64,000 nucleotides of DNA from Mucilaginibacter hurinus (GTDB lineage: Bacteria > Bacteroidota > Bacteroidia > Sphingobacteriales > Sphingobacteriaceae). The position numbers were made by a program, and so were the translations under genes. Where the stretch lies: the NCBI RefSeq assembly GCF_003324525.1, contig NZ_QGDC01000008.1:62001-126000 (forward strand), read 5' to 3'. Position 1 is the first letter of the stretch. Each line of letters opens with the position of its first letter. This document shows, in pieces, positions 48,801 to 58,208 of this stretch. The notes under the pieces were generated by a model. It saw nothing but the letters and a program-made list of their open reading frames with translations. It had not been told where the DNA came from and searched no databases.

Positions 48801-50731
48801 ATATTATCCTGCCAGCCCTCAAACATAGCGCGGTGTGTTTCGTAGTTTAGCAACTGGGCTTTTTTGCAAAAGTCATCAATTCCTGTAGCAGTACCGTAAA
48901 AGCGGTTTATCCGGTTCATGTAGTCAGATGGCCCAGCGCCGCCACCGTAGGCCCAGTCGTTACTAAAATAATGAGCGCGGTCCCACATCTCGTTGCGTGG
49001 CCAAAGTTTATCTGCGGGAATAAATTTTTTGAAACTTTCGACATTAGGAAATGCCGTAGCACCAATTTCACTGCGGAAGCCAAATTTTCCGACGAACCTT
49101 GGCTCGCTATGCCCGCTAACGCCGGAACCTGTAAAATATGATCTAATATCTTTTGTGTCCCATGGGCCGCTCCCCGACAGACCGCCCTGGTTGGGCATGC
49201 CAAATTGAATTTTTTGATCCTTACTGCTAATGTTTTTACTGTTTGAACTTGACTGGTACAACCTGTCGCCGCCATCGTATTTCAACGTGCTATCCTGCAA
49301 CTGCCGGTCCTGAAAAGGAACATTTTCATTACTGCCGCACCACACCGCAATACTGGCGTGGTTACGGAAACGTTTTAACTTTTCAGGTACGTTAGCCAAA
49401 AATGCTTTCTCGTCAAACAGAAATGTAAATGCATTATTTAACCAAAAGTCATCCCATACCATGATCCCGTATTTATCGCACATATCATAAAAAGCCTCGT
49501 CGGTGGTGGAGCCCGTCCAGTTCCTTATCATATTCATATTCATGTCGACATGAAAACGGATACGTGTTTCATATTCGCGGCCTAGATCTCCGAGCATAAA
49601 GTCAGGTATGCCCCAATTGCCGCCTTTACAGTAAACCCGCTTACCGTTAATGCTTAACTGAAGTACCCCGTTATTATCATTCCGGTAACCGTATTTACGT
49701 ACGCCAAATTTAAAGCTCGTACTGTCAGACACGGCACCGTTAATTTCAAAAACAAGTTTGCAGGTATATAAATGAGGATCTCCGTAACCATTTGGCCACC
49801 ATAGTTTTGGATTGCTCATAACAAAATCAGCCGGCGAATAGGTTTTCAACTCGTTAGGATTAAACTTTATGGTTTGGCTCAACCTGATATTGCCCGGATT
49901 GATAATGGCGGTTAAAACACCGGTCTGGGCAGTATTTGTATGATTTTTTAGTTGCGTATTAAAACGCATTTTAGCCGATGTGTTTTGGCCCTGTAATTCC
50001 ATGGTACGCATCCAGGGATCTGCCAGCGTAACCGGGCCCGATGCACTTAAATAAACCTTATTGGTAATTCCCCTGTTTACGCCCGGCACGCTTGGCATCC
50101 AGTCCCAACCGGCGCTGGGCTTATACGTGGGCGATTCCCAGTTGTTCAGCGAGTCGGACATGCGGCGTACCAGTACTGCTAACACATTAGTGCCATTCGG
50201 GTTAATCTTATCAGTTATATTATATCTACCGCGTATCATAAAACCCTTTACACCGCCTAATTTTTTGTTATTGATGTAAATTTCGCCGGTTTTATTAACG
50301 CCGTTAAAATTAAGCCACACCAGTTTACCGGCGTATTTGCCGGGAATGGTAAACTCGGTACGGTACCAGTGGTTAGCCCGGTACTTTTCGTAGTCCATTT
50401 TGTAAATGTTGTCGCCATAGCTGGGGTCGGGTTCTATGCCTGCCTTTACGTAAGCGCCAAATATGGTACCCGGTACCTGCGCTTTTAGCCAGCTGCCTGC
50501 GTTATAACCAGGGCTGCGCATAGCCACACTGTCGGCGCCCACTTCTTTTTGCGACCGCACTTTCCATCCCCCGTAGGCCAGGCGATATTGCTCCCAGATA
50601 GAGGCGGGCTGCATGTTGGTCCAGTTACCTGATCCGGCCGAACGTACATCGCCGGGAGTTTGTGAAAAAGCTGGAACAGTTAAAAATAAAAGGCTGGCAA
50701 AAACCAGGCAACGCTGTAAAAAAACGCTCAT
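45860..50731 (-). CDS. GH2-CBM32-GH97 fusion glycosidase, secreted
   Basis: A 1623-residue exported protein with two complete glycosidases. After a signal peptide (about 1-23), residues about 25-755 form a GH2 enzyme of the exo-beta-glucosaminidase/mannosidase type. Its acid/base Glu is near 465 (VWCGSNENVPFQ) and its nucleophile Glu near 552 (FRSEIGATAFP). A CBM32 (F5/8 type C) sits at about 755-885 inside the GH2 accessory region, followed by an Ig-like domain (885-1010). From about 1012 to the end is GH97, with KLDFFTGE (Asp near 1389, as in retaining GH97) and TREAIRGLEHGN (Glu near 1440). No T9SS domain is seen. It lies 17 bp behind a T9SS cargo gene. Confidence 0.93.
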   Translation of the reverse strand: MSVFLQRCLVFASLLFLTVPAFSQTPGDVRSAGSGNWTNMQPASIWEQYRLAYGGWKVRSQKEVGADSVAMRSPGYNAGSWLKAQVPGTIFGAYVKAGIEPDPSYGDNIYKMDYEKYRANHWYRTEFTIPGKYAGKLVWLNFNGVNKTGEIYINNKKLGGVKGFMIRGRYNITDKINPNGTNVLAVLVRRMSDSLNNWESPTYKPSAGWDWMPSVPGVNRGITNKVYLSASGPVTLADPWMRTMELQGQNTSAKMRFNTQLKNHTNTAQTGVLTAIINPGNIRLSQTIKFNPNELKTYSPADFVMSNPKLWWPNGYGDPHLYTCKLVFEINGAVSDSTSFKFGVRKYGYRNDNNGVLQLSINGKRVYCKGGNWGIPDFMLGDLGREYETRIRFHVDMNMNMIRNWTGSTTDEAFYDMCDKYGIMVWDDFWLNNAFTFLFDEKAFLANVPEKLKRFRNHASIAVWCGSNENVPFQDRQLQDSTLKYDGGDRLYQSSSNSKNISSKDQKIQFGMPNQGGLSGSGPWDTKDIRSYFTGSGVSGHSEPRFVGKFGFRSEIGATAFPNVESFKKFIPADKLWPRNEMWDRAHYFSNDWAYGGGAGPSDYMNRINRFYGTATGIDDFCKKAQLLNYETHRAMFEGWQDNIWKDASGILMWMSQSAFPTMIWQTYDYYYDCTGAYYGVKKANEPVHIQWSIADEGVKVVNNTHTTLTNLTAKSTVYDIAGNIVPGYSKSVVINALKDTITYAMKAGNIAGLNFALNKPAFSSNEESNHRKADAFDGNSSTRWAAGETSNNSWIYVDLGALTKIQAVQLVWESFASSYKIQVSNNATNWTDVYSTTTGDGGTDAITFNEVTARYVRMQCVQRNGFFGVSLFEFGVYSKLPAVDFLKLELTDNTGKLVSENLYWRSGGDYTTLNNIPQVKLSVTSSTERVGDKQLMKVKIANPANSGGVAFGLHVQLTNPSTKERVLPVLISDNYFTVFKGEEKNITIEYDPALLGGSEPELKIDQYSDKPFAEVDRDTVSAISPDTKTGFNLFVKDGRMYYQLNRNNKSVIEPSLLSLTVNDKMPSGIKSFTVAERKTINQTYAVMGGHSEAVNNCEQILVKVNEPLNLGMMLEIKVFNDGAAFRYILPGNFTKTVTADDTEFTIPAGNIVWSQADVSNYEGVYIKKAIESVKKGDRVGPPLTFILPDNGGYGVILEGGNDNFAGMSLTFNGNRQYKGRLQGKTIINGELKTPWHIVQISADLNALVNSDIVGNVSPAPDPELFPQGVNTRWLKPGKSTWSWLATTGTPLFEVTYKNMLRYSKLAGQMGIEYNLVDHGWEYYWATGNKTKWDVLKELVDSSRAHNVKIWVWRSYNNLDFFGDPGLKDSTARREFFAKCREVGVAGLKLDFFTGETQEVQSWMQAALKDAAREKLMINFHGAPKPSGHSTTWPNEMTREAIRGLEHGNPGSKWPEHNTALPFTRFLAGAGDYTPLSLRTQIVPGTTLTHQLATVIAFTSPFMCLGVNPDSLAVSPVRHMIKGLPTTWDETRILPQSEIGGLAIMARRKGTTWYLAAINGPVAKSVNISLSFLGNGNYKSLLYRDDDNANAKTIIVNTDFTGSGVLTGTLKAGGGIAARFEKQ

Positions 50732-50748
50732 AATAATTCTAGTTGATA

Positions 50749-52341
50749 TTACTGCTTAATAAATTTAACCGATGACTTTTTGCCGCCCCCTTCAATTATT
50801 AAAAAATAAACGCCGGGCAACCAGGTAGACACGTTATAAGTACGGGCCGTAGCTCCTTTTTCGAGTTCTTCTGTAAAAACTCTTTTGCCATCGCTGGTAG
50901 TTATTTTTAACGTGCCCGACACTGTTGTTGCCGGAAACGTTAGGTTCATACTTTCAATTACCGGGTTTGGGTATACCGACAACGCAGAACCCGGCGGGGG
51001 CAGTTCGGTATTGTGTACTGCAAATAAACCGAAGGTTGTGAATCCGGCCGCCATTGCCGTGTAAGGGTCTGCCAATGAGCCTGTACCTTTTATGGTAGCG
51101 CTTGTTTGTAACCACGCTCCATCATGGTATTGCAGCACTGCAACCGGCAATGCGGGGGAAAATCCTCCGGCCTGGTCGCCTGTAAGCCACGCCGGGGTAA
51201 CCGTTACATTGCTATTTGTATTGCTGTCGGGTATAATGGTCCACTGCCTGTTTACCATTTTGTTAGAATTTGGTACACTTACAGTAAAATCCTTGCTCAC
51301 CAGTACGCTGAAATTATCTGCCACGCCGGCATTATTTAATATTACTGCACTCGGGGTTGTTGTGCCACCCGCAGCTACCGGAAACAGCACATCATTACTA
51401 CCCACCTTGCGTTTTAATACGCCGGTTCCATGGGTAATAAAAAAGTTGGCGCCCGGTATCAATATATTGGTCAGCGTTGCATCTGCCACACCTCCGTTCA
51501 GTATATTTAAAGTAAGTTTTCCGCCTGATTCAGTAGCCGGGGCGATGTTAAGTTTATCGCCAAATTTTAGCACACCCGCTATGTTAAAGATTGTTGTAGA
51601 GGCCGGACTTGCAACAGCAGGGACTATATTTTGCACAACGGTGGTTGCAGATGCATCCACCGTACCGTTTATATTATAGGTATATGTACCACCCGCTTGT
51701 GTAAGGCCGTGAATTTGCCCCGAAGGGTTTGTTAATGTTACTGTTTTACCCGCCGCTATATTTACATCTATTTTGTCTTCTGTCGAACCTTCCTTATCAA
51801 GGGGAATTGCGGAGATGGCTATGCCATTGTGGTTCAGGCTAACATCCTGGTTAATATTAATTGAAAGTTCGGCACTTTTGCTTTGCGGCCTTATATAAGC
51901 TATGCTTGTGGTGCCGGGGCCCGTAAGCGTAAAGTTGCGGCACGCCGGAGGTATTTCGATCGCAATTCCATTATGGTTGCCTGTGGCCGCGCCTAAAACA
52001 CCCTGATTTAACAATGTTGCAGCGCCAGTAGTTGCAAAAGCACCCGGACGCAACTTGAACGGCTGCCCTTGGGACGTGCTGCCCGCCGCGTTTACCACAG
52101 CGCCTGCTTCTATCTGCATATTTTTAACGTAGGCATCTGTGTCCATAGTTACGGTGTCGCCGGTACGTATCAGCACATTAACACTGTCAGGCCGCTCGCC
52201 TACATTAAGGGGTACCCACCCCGAAGGCATCTCAGCATGCAGGTACTCCACATCAACCTGCTGAGCTGTTGCAGAAATGTAAAACACACAATTAAATATG
52301 GTAATAAAAAGCAGCGGGATATATCGGATTAAAACGGCCAT
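50749..52341 (-). CDS. Secreted beta-solenoid-like protein with T9SS sorting domain
   Basis: A 530-residue protein of unknown function. A signal peptide (about 1-27) is followed by long stretches of short Thr/Asn/Gly-rich strands with periodic hydrophobic residues, suggesting a beta-helix or beta-solenoid. The C-terminus is a T9SS type A sorting domain (LSVYPNPVIESMNLTFP, GVYFLIIEGG). It is probably displayed on the cell surface. It is the first gene of an operon with the GH2-GH97 fusion 17 bp downstream, so binding of the same polysaccharide is possible. No catalytic motif. Confidence 0.8.
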   Translation of the reverse strand: MAVLIRYIPLLFITIFNCVFYISATAQQVDVEYLHAEMPSGWVPLNVGERPDSVNVLIRTGDTVTMDTDAYVKNMQIEAGAVVNAAGSTSQGQPFKLRPGAFATTGAATLLNQGVLGAATGNHNGIAIEIPPACRNFTLTGPGTTSIAYIRPQSKSAELSININQDVSLNHNGIAISAIPLDKEGSTEDKIDVNIAAGKTVTLTNPSGQIHGLTQAGGTYTYNINGTVDASATTVVQNIVPAVASPASTTIFNIAGVLKFGDKLNIAPATESGGKLTLNILNGGVADATLTNILIPGANFFITHGTGVLKRKVGSNDVLFPVAAGGTTTPSAVILNNAGVADNFSVLVSKDFTVSVPNSNKMVNRQWTIIPDSNTNSNVTVTPAWLTGDQAGGFSPALPVAVLQYHDGAWLQTSATIKGTGSLADPYTAMAAGFTTFGLFAVHNTELPPPGSALSVYPNPVIESMNLTFPATTVSGTLKITTSDGKRVFTEELEKGATARTYNVSTWLPGVYFLIIEGGGKKSSVKFIKQ

Positions 52342-52539
52342 AAGGTTATGGTTTATTGGTTATTATTGGTTTCAGAAGCCTGACGGCCATTAAAAGTATA
52401 CATTAAAAACGATTTAGCAAAATACCGCTAAATAATATTCCTAATAGGTTTGATCCATTAGAATCCATACAGAAGACGCGGGATTTTTGTAAGGGTTGTA
52501 AGTGATGCGTACATTAGCTGAATCAACGTTATTACCATC

Positions 52540-53079
52540 GTGAAACAAATCAAACTGCTGCTCCTGCTCATCATTATCTTCATAACGGGGTGTAATCCCA
52601 TGGCTGACGATACTTACAAAGTGGTGAAAATTAAGGATGGCGACACCATGGAAATACTAAGTAATGATTTTGAGAACATTACCGTACGGTTGGCCGGAAT
52701 TGATTGTCCGGAAAAAACACAGCCATATGGTAAGGCTGCCAAACAATACTTAGCGTTGCTCTGCTTTGGTAAAAATGTTAAACTGGATGGCAGCAAACAT
52801 GACAGGTATGGCCGTACGGTAGCCACAGTTTTACTCACAGACGGCCGTAATATCAACTATGAAATGGTTAAAAACGGGCTGGCATGGCAATATAAGCAAT
52901 ACTCAACAGACCCTAAACTTGCGCTACTGGAAGAATACGCCCGCGAAAACCGTTTAGGCCTTTGGCAGCAAGATAACCCGGTTGAACCATGGAACTTTCG
53001 CAAGAAAAAGACAAAGAAAAAGTCCCGGCGAAAGAAAAGGCAGTACGAGGAAGCAGTATCTTTAGTTAATCATTATTAA
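52540..53079 (+). CDS. Thermonuclease-family (SNase) lipoprotein
   Basis: A 179-residue lipoprotein, signal ending IIIFITGCNP (lipobox Cys18), then a staphylococcal-nuclease fold. Catalytic elements: IKDGDTME (Asp), ITVRLAGIDCPEKTQ (Arg, Asp, Glu) and HDRYGRTVA (Arg). The C-terminal tail KKKTKKKSRRKKRQYEEA is very basic, which may hold nucleic acid. It should cut DNA and RNA in the periplasm or at the outer membrane. The penicillin acylase gene starts only 9 bp downstream. Confidence 0.92.
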   Translation: MKQIKLLLLLIIIFITGCNPMADDTYKVVKIKDGDTMEILSNDFENITVRLAGIDCPEKTQPYGKAAKQYLALLCFGKNVKLDGSKHDRYGRTVATVLLTDGRNINYEMVKNGLAWQYKQYSTDPKLALLEEYARENRLGLWQQDNPVEPWNFRKKKTKKKSRRKKRQYEEAVSLVNHY

Positions 53080-53088
53080 ATACCTGTG

Positions 53089-55638
53089 ATGAATTTTTTT
53101 AAAGCCTTTTTATCCATGGCTGTTACAGCAGCATTTATCTGGGCACTGCAAACCAAGTTTGGCGACATCCCGCCACTGGGTAAGTTTTTAAATCCGGTAA
53201 CAGGGTTTTGGCAAAACGCCGAAACAAAGGATTTTAAAAACGAGGAGCTAAAATTGCCGGGACTATCAGGTAAGGTTACCGTACATTTTGACAACCGCCG
53301 TATACCGCACATTTTTGCAGCCAATGATTACGATTTGTATTATGTACAGGGCTACCTTACTGCACGCGACCGTCTTTGGCAAATGGACATCCAAACCCGT
53401 AAGGCCGCGGGCCGCCTGTCAGAAGTAATCGGCGAAAAAACCTTTGAGACCGACCGTTACAACCGTCGCATGGGAATGACTTACGGTGCCGAAAACACAC
53501 TGAACGGCATGATGAAGGATCCGGTAATGCGCGATGTGATACTTGCTTACACCGAAGGCATAAACGCTTACATCAATCAGCTTTCACCGGCTGAATACCC
53601 CATTGAATTTAAACTGCTTGACTATGAACCCGAGTTATGGAAGCCCATAAATTGCGCCTTTTTGTTAAAGTTAATGTCGCAAAACCTGGCAGGAGGATCA
53701 GACCAGTTTGCCATGACTAACACGCTAAAAAAAATTGGCGCTGCCGATGCGAATGATCTTTTCCCTGGCAGGCCAATGTTTGACGAGCCGATTATCCCGG
53801 CCGGGACGGAGTGGAATTTTAAGCCGGTTACATTACCAAAGCCATCAAAAAGCTTTGTAGCGCAAATGGCAGAAAGTCAGCATCCGCAATCGCGGCGCGG
53901 AGGTATTGGGAGTAATAATTGGGCCATTGGCGGCAGCAGATCAGCAAACGGCTACCCTATTTTGGCTAATGATCCGCATCTGGACCTAACCTACCCTTCT
54001 GTGTGGTACCAGGTACAATTAAGTTCTCCAACTGTAAATGTATATGGCGCATCATTACCCGGCGCACCCGGTGTGGTGATCGGGTTTAACCAAAAGGTTA
54101 GCTGGGGTGTAACCAATGTAGACGCTGCAGTGCTTGATTGGTACCAAATTAAATTCAGAGACAAAAGCAAAACAGCGTACTGGTATAATAATCGTTGGCA
54201 TTAAGTTACCCGCCGGGTAGAAAAGATTACAGTGCGCGGAAATAAGACCCGGTATGACACTGTTTTGTATACCCATCACGGTCCGGTGGTTTATGAAACG
54301 GCGGCGCAAAAACCGGCAGAAGCTGTAAAAAATGTGCCGGTAGGTAATGCAGTGAGATGGATTGCTCACGACACGTCAACAGAATTCACAACCTTTTATC
54401 TGCTGAATCGTGCGGCTAACTATGCAGATTATCGGGAAGCGCTGAAACATTACACAGCCCCGGCACAGAACTTCATATTTGCCGATGTTAATAACGACAT
54501 AGCCATAACTCCTAACGGCAAACTGCCGCTGAAATATCCAAACCAGGGTAAGTTTATTATGGATGGCAGCGACCCCGGTAACGATTGGCAGGGTTTTATC
54601 CCCTTTGAGCATAGTCCTACAGTGAAGAATCCTACACGGGATTACGTGAGTTCAGCAAACCAGTTTCCTACAGACGAAACTTATCCTTACTATATTAACT
54701 GGCAATTTGAGGACTACAGCCGCGGTAAACGTATAAATGACCGCCTCGCAGTTATGCAAAATGCTACCGCCGATAGCTTGCGGCTACTTCAGCTTGATGA
54801 TTACAGCATTTGGGCGCGCGACGTATTGCCTGCCATGATTGCCTATGTTGATGAAAGTAAGCTGGACGACGGCCAGGCAGCCGCGTTTAACATCGTTAAA
54901 AAATGGAATATGCGCTTCGCGGCAAACTCAACAGGCGCGACAGTTTTTGATACCTGGTGGACCAAATTCAGCAACATGACCTGGAACAGGCATTTTAAGA
55001 GTAAAAAGGTTTTGCTTAGATTCCCCTCGCGCGACAGGACAAAAAAACTACTGTTAAAAGAACCCAATTCAAAATGGTTTGATAACAAGAAGACCAAAGC
55101 GATTGAAACTGCCCCAGACGTTGTGAACCGGGCCTTTTACGCCGCTGCTGATGAATTGTTACGCAAATATGGCAAGCCGGGTAAAACCTGGGAGTGGGGC
55201 CGCACAAGAAAGATTGAGGTGACGCACATGGCTAAAATAGAGGGGTTTGGCTCGGGCAACTTTGTAGCAGGCGGTACGGGCTCTACTGTAAACGCTCTTT
55301 ATAATGGGCATGGCCCTTCGTGGCGCATGGTGGTGCAGTTAGGGCCGGTTGTTAAAGGTTATGGCATCATACCAGGTGGGCAATCAGGTAATCCGGGGAG
55401 TTACTATTATGATGATATGTTAGCTACATGGCAAGCCGGAGAGCTGGACGAATTGTTGTTTTTGAAGTCGGTTGATGAAAAGTCTGACCGGATAAAAGAA
55501 AGTTTGATACTGCATAAAAATAAGAATTATAACGATGTTACTATTCCCCATTGTATTGGCACTAAGTTTTGTATGCGGTTTCTTTTTACCCTGGTGGTTT
55601 ACTGCAATCATAGCTTTCACCGCGGCGTTGTTTATTAA
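53089..55638 (+). pseudogene. Penicillin acylase family protein, interrupted by an in-frame stop
   Basis: An Ntn-hydrolase precursor of the penicillin acylase family (about 800-850 residues). The start is ATG 53089. The N-terminal alpha part is followed by the beta-chain nucleophile in RRGGIGSNNWAIGG, where the Ser after Gly becomes N-terminal upon self-cleavage. At 54202-54204 a TAA interrupts the frame; the same frame continues as VTRRVEKITVRGNKTRYDTV with LYTHHGPVVYE and other family features, so a single substitution (perhaps GAA to TAA) is the simplest cause. The last 37 codons overlap the next gene and may reflect a second lesion near 55515. Substrate unknown. Confidence 0.82.
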
Positions 55639-55906
55639 AACTTCGGGCAAACCTTTTTGGATAGGGTTTGCGGGAGCCGGGCTGGCGTGGCTGGCGTTGG
55701 CGCTATTGAAAACGTTGCCAAATGACAACATTTTGGCTACCCGGGTGGCCGCTTTATTTCATCTGCCGGGATGGATTTACATTCTGGCGTTAACAGCACT
55801 GCTTGGGGGAATTGTTGGCGGCCTGTCTTCACTATCAGGCTCGCTGCTGCGTAAAGCAATAAGCCCCTGGCTATTTCAAAAGGAAGGCGTCAAAACAGAT
55901 TCCTAA
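55535..55906 (+). CDS. Small integral membrane protein, unknown function
   Basis: A 123-residue protein with three or four hydrophobic segments (LLFPIVLALSFVCGFFLPWW, AIIAFTAALFI, AGAGLAWLALALL, GWIYILALTALLGGIVGGL). ATG at 55535 lies inside the far 3' end of the penicillin acylase reading frame. If the acylase originally ended near 55520 there would be no overlap. No family recognised. Convergent with the DUF72 gene, whose stop is next to it. Confidence 0.7.
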   Translation: MLLFPIVLALSFVCGFFLPWWFTAIIAFTAALFIKTSGKPFWIGFAGAGLAWLALALLKTLPNDNILATRVAALFHLPGWIYILALTALLGGIVGGLSSLSGSLLRKAISPWLFQKEGVKTDS

Positions 55907-56815
55907 TCAAAACAGACCTTTGTCGCGATCAATGAATTGCGGGCGGCGCAATTGCAGCCCAAGCGCATTATTTAATTTCTCTGTTACATAATCGCACAGT
56001 TCAGGAGAGTAGCGCTCATCATGCTGATGCATAAAAAACCAAACTGATTGCAATCCCATACCTGCCCACTGTTTAATACGCTCTACCCAATCATCAACCC
56101 GCAGGTAATCAGTTGGATGCAAGCCGTTGCCTACAAATCGTATAAAGGCGTGAGGAGTGCTTAATTGCATATGTACACAATCACGACGTCCGCTGGCATC
56201 AGTAATCACGGTACCCATGTTTAAACTACGAAAAAGGTCAAATACGTGGCTATTTTCGGCGTTAAACCAATCTTTATGCCGTAGCTCAACAAACACAGGT
56301 GCATCTGTCGGCAAGCGCTCTAAATAAGCTTTCAACTCCGGAAAGCTCTTAGGTGTAAAATTATCGCTTAGCTGTAAAAACAATGGGCCAAGCTTGTCGC
56401 CAAAAGCGGCGATACCTTCGTAAAAGCTGGTAGTAACCTCGTCGGCATTTTTTAAGCGGCGTATATGGCTTATACTCTGCGAAAATTTCGGACAAAACTT
56501 AAAGTCAGGTTTGGCAGCAGCTTTTTCTTTCCACTTACTGATTGTGTCAGGCCCGTAAACATTATAAAAGGTGGCGTTCAGCTCAATGCAATCAAAATGC
56601 TTTACATACTCATCCAAAAAGTTAGTGTCTTTTGTTTTAGGCGGATATATTTTGCCTACCCACTCTTTACGCCCCCATTTGGCGCAGCCAACGTGTACCT
56701 GCAACGGCACCCCGCCCGTTGCAGCAGTTAGCGTGCTCGTTGTTAGTTCAGGGTCGGGCGGAAGTGTGAAATTCACACCCGGCAATTCATCGGTGGTTAC
56801 GCGGCCAAATTCCAT
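55907..56815 (-). CDS. DUF72 domain protein (YecE family)
   Basis: A 302-residue protein of the DUF72/YecE family, a TIM-barrel-like fold of unknown activity. Typical segments: VHVGCAKWGRKEWVGKIYPP, FDCIELNATFYNVYGPDTI, KFCPKFSQSISH, FVELRHKDWFN and WFFMHQHDERYSPELCDY. The first 35 residues are a non-conserved extension. No signal peptide. Function unknown for the family; iron-sulfur binding has been suggested for some members, but this copy shows no cysteine cluster. Confidence 0.9.
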   Translation of the reverse strand: MEFGRVTTDELPGVNFTLPPDPELTTSTLTAATGGVPLQVHVGCAKWGRKEWVGKIYPPKTKDTNFLDEYVKHFDCIELNATFYNVYGPDTISKWKEKAAAKPDFKFCPKFSQSISHIRRLKNADEVTTSFYEGIAAFGDKLGPLFLQLSDNFTPKSFPELKAYLERLPTDAPVFVELRHKDWFNAENSHVFDLFRSLNMGTVITDASGRRDCVHMQLSTPHAFIRFVGNGLHPTDYLRVDDWVERIKQWAGMGLQSVWFFMHQHDERYSPELCDYVTEKLNNALGLQLRRPQFIDRDKGLF

Positions 56816-56902
56816 GATAATTTTAAGTAATATAATTATTCTATACTATTTAATCTGCATTTACACTTAAACAGGCTCAGGCAAATATGCTGTACCGGCA
56901 AG

Positions 56903-58168
56903 TTATTTTTTAAGCAATATTTCCTTAGCCAGCCTATCATCCCCATCAACTTTTTCAGTGATTGTTAAACCTAATATATTAGCTATCAGATTATATATAC
57001 TAACATTTTTGAACGGCTTTATATTTATGCCTTTTTTAAATGCCGGCCCCCAGGCATAAAAAACCGCTCGCATTTCCGGCACTAGCTTAACATCATAGCC
57101 ATGCTGGCCAACATTAATATTATAGCTGCCAAATTGAAATACATTAGGTACCTGTGCAGCCAGCACAATGTCGCCTATCCTGTTATACCTATCATCTGCC
57201 TCACCAAAGCGGAGGCGCGCAGGTGTGCTACTTTTCAGGTAGACATCATAGCCCTTTGCCTTTGCTTTAAGCCGCTTGTGATCAGCAGCTATGTCCGCGC
57301 CTTTCTTAGCATACAAGTTAACCAGCGTAACATCGCCGTATGCAAGGTACTTCGCCGTATCAACCACAGCCGGTATGGATATTGGATCTTTGTTATCAGT
57401 TTTAGCCATGCCATGATCTGATACAAATACATAGCTAACATCCAGTCCTGTCGCTTTTACAACTTTGTTAAGCTCATTTACCACCGAATCCACGAATCGC
57501 ACGGATCTACCGGTTTCCGGTGCATCCGGACCGTACCAGTGGCCGGCCTCATCAACCTGGGGCAAATAAAACGTTATAAAATGAGGGCGCTCTTCCGCGG
57601 GCAGGCTTAGCCAGCGTACTACAGCGTTAATGCGGCGGTTAATATCTATGCGCTCATTGTAATGATAATAATAAGTAGGAAAAGTATTCTTTACGCCTGC
57701 ATCCGATCCTACCCAGTAAAATGTGGCGCTTAGCATTTGCTGCCGCTCTGCCAGCACCCATAACGGCGTGCCCCCGTACCACGTGCTGTCGATGGTATTT
57801 TTCCGGTTGCTTTTAAAATATGTCTCTTTACGTAAAGGGTCATAAAAGTTATTGCCCACAAGCCCATGGTGTGCCGGCGTAAGCCCTGTTACAAGCGTAT
57901 AATGATTAGGAAATGTAAGTGAAGGGTACGAGGGCAACATATAGTCGGCTTTAATACCGGATGCGGCCAGCCTGCGTAAATTAGACGCCTGATATTTCTG
58001 CGCGTAATCATCCCTAAAGCCGTCGGCAGAGATGAGTATTACGTAGGGCTTTTTTTGCTGTGCAGCACTATTCTTTCTTCCCGGAATCACCTGCTGCGTA
58101 GTGTCAGACTGGCAATACGCCGCCATACTCCAAAAAAATAAAAAGCATAAAAAAAGGCCGGACCTCAT
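56903..58168 (-). CDS. Secreted alkaline phosphatase-superfamily phosphodiesterase
   Basis: A 421-residue exported enzyme of the nucleotide pyrophosphatase/phosphodiesterase (NPP) type in the alkaline phosphatase superfamily. Signal peptide (about 1-20), then the metal and nucleophile region VILISADGFRDDYAQKY and YPSLTFPNHYTLVTGL with the nucleophile Thr, further metal sites YLPQVDEAGHWYGPD and FVSDHGMAK, and VGQHGYDVK. It would hydrolyse phosphodiesters or pyrophosphates of nucleotides in the periplasm. It lies 40 bp downstream of an SGNH hydrolase gene on the same strand. Confidence 0.92.
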   Translation of the reverse strand: MRSGLFLCFLFFWSMAAYCQSDTTQQVIPGRKNSAAQQKKPYVILISADGFRDDYAQKYQASNLRRLAASGIKADYMLPSYPSLTFPNHYTLVTGLTPAHHGLVGNNFYDPLRKETYFKSNRKNTIDSTWYGGTPLWVLAERQQMLSATFYWVGSDAGVKNTFPTYYYHYNERIDINRRINAVVRWLSLPAEERPHFITFYLPQVDEAGHWYGPDAPETGRSVRFVDSVVNELNKVVKATGLDVSYVFVSDHGMAKTDNKDPISIPAVVDTAKYLAYGDVTLVNLYAKKGADIAADHKRLKAKAKGYDVYLKSSTPARLRFGEADDRYNRIGDIVLAAQVPNVFQFGSYNINVGQHGYDVKLVPEMRAVFYAWGPAFKKGINIKPFKNVSIYNLIANILGLTITEKVDGDDRLAKEILLKK

Positions 58169-58208
58169 GTCCGGCCAATTTACTCATTTATGCTGAGTAA
58201 GCATTAAA

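Noticed and set aside
51092..51679. 195-codon plus-strand frame opposite the T9SS cargo gene
   Set aside because: Shadow of a strand-rich Thr/Gly coding region; no start context and no recognisable protein.
54232..55638. Separate gene starting at 54232
   Set aside because: It is in the same frame as the upstream acylase part and begins in the middle of a family-conserved region, so it is the second half of one broken gene.
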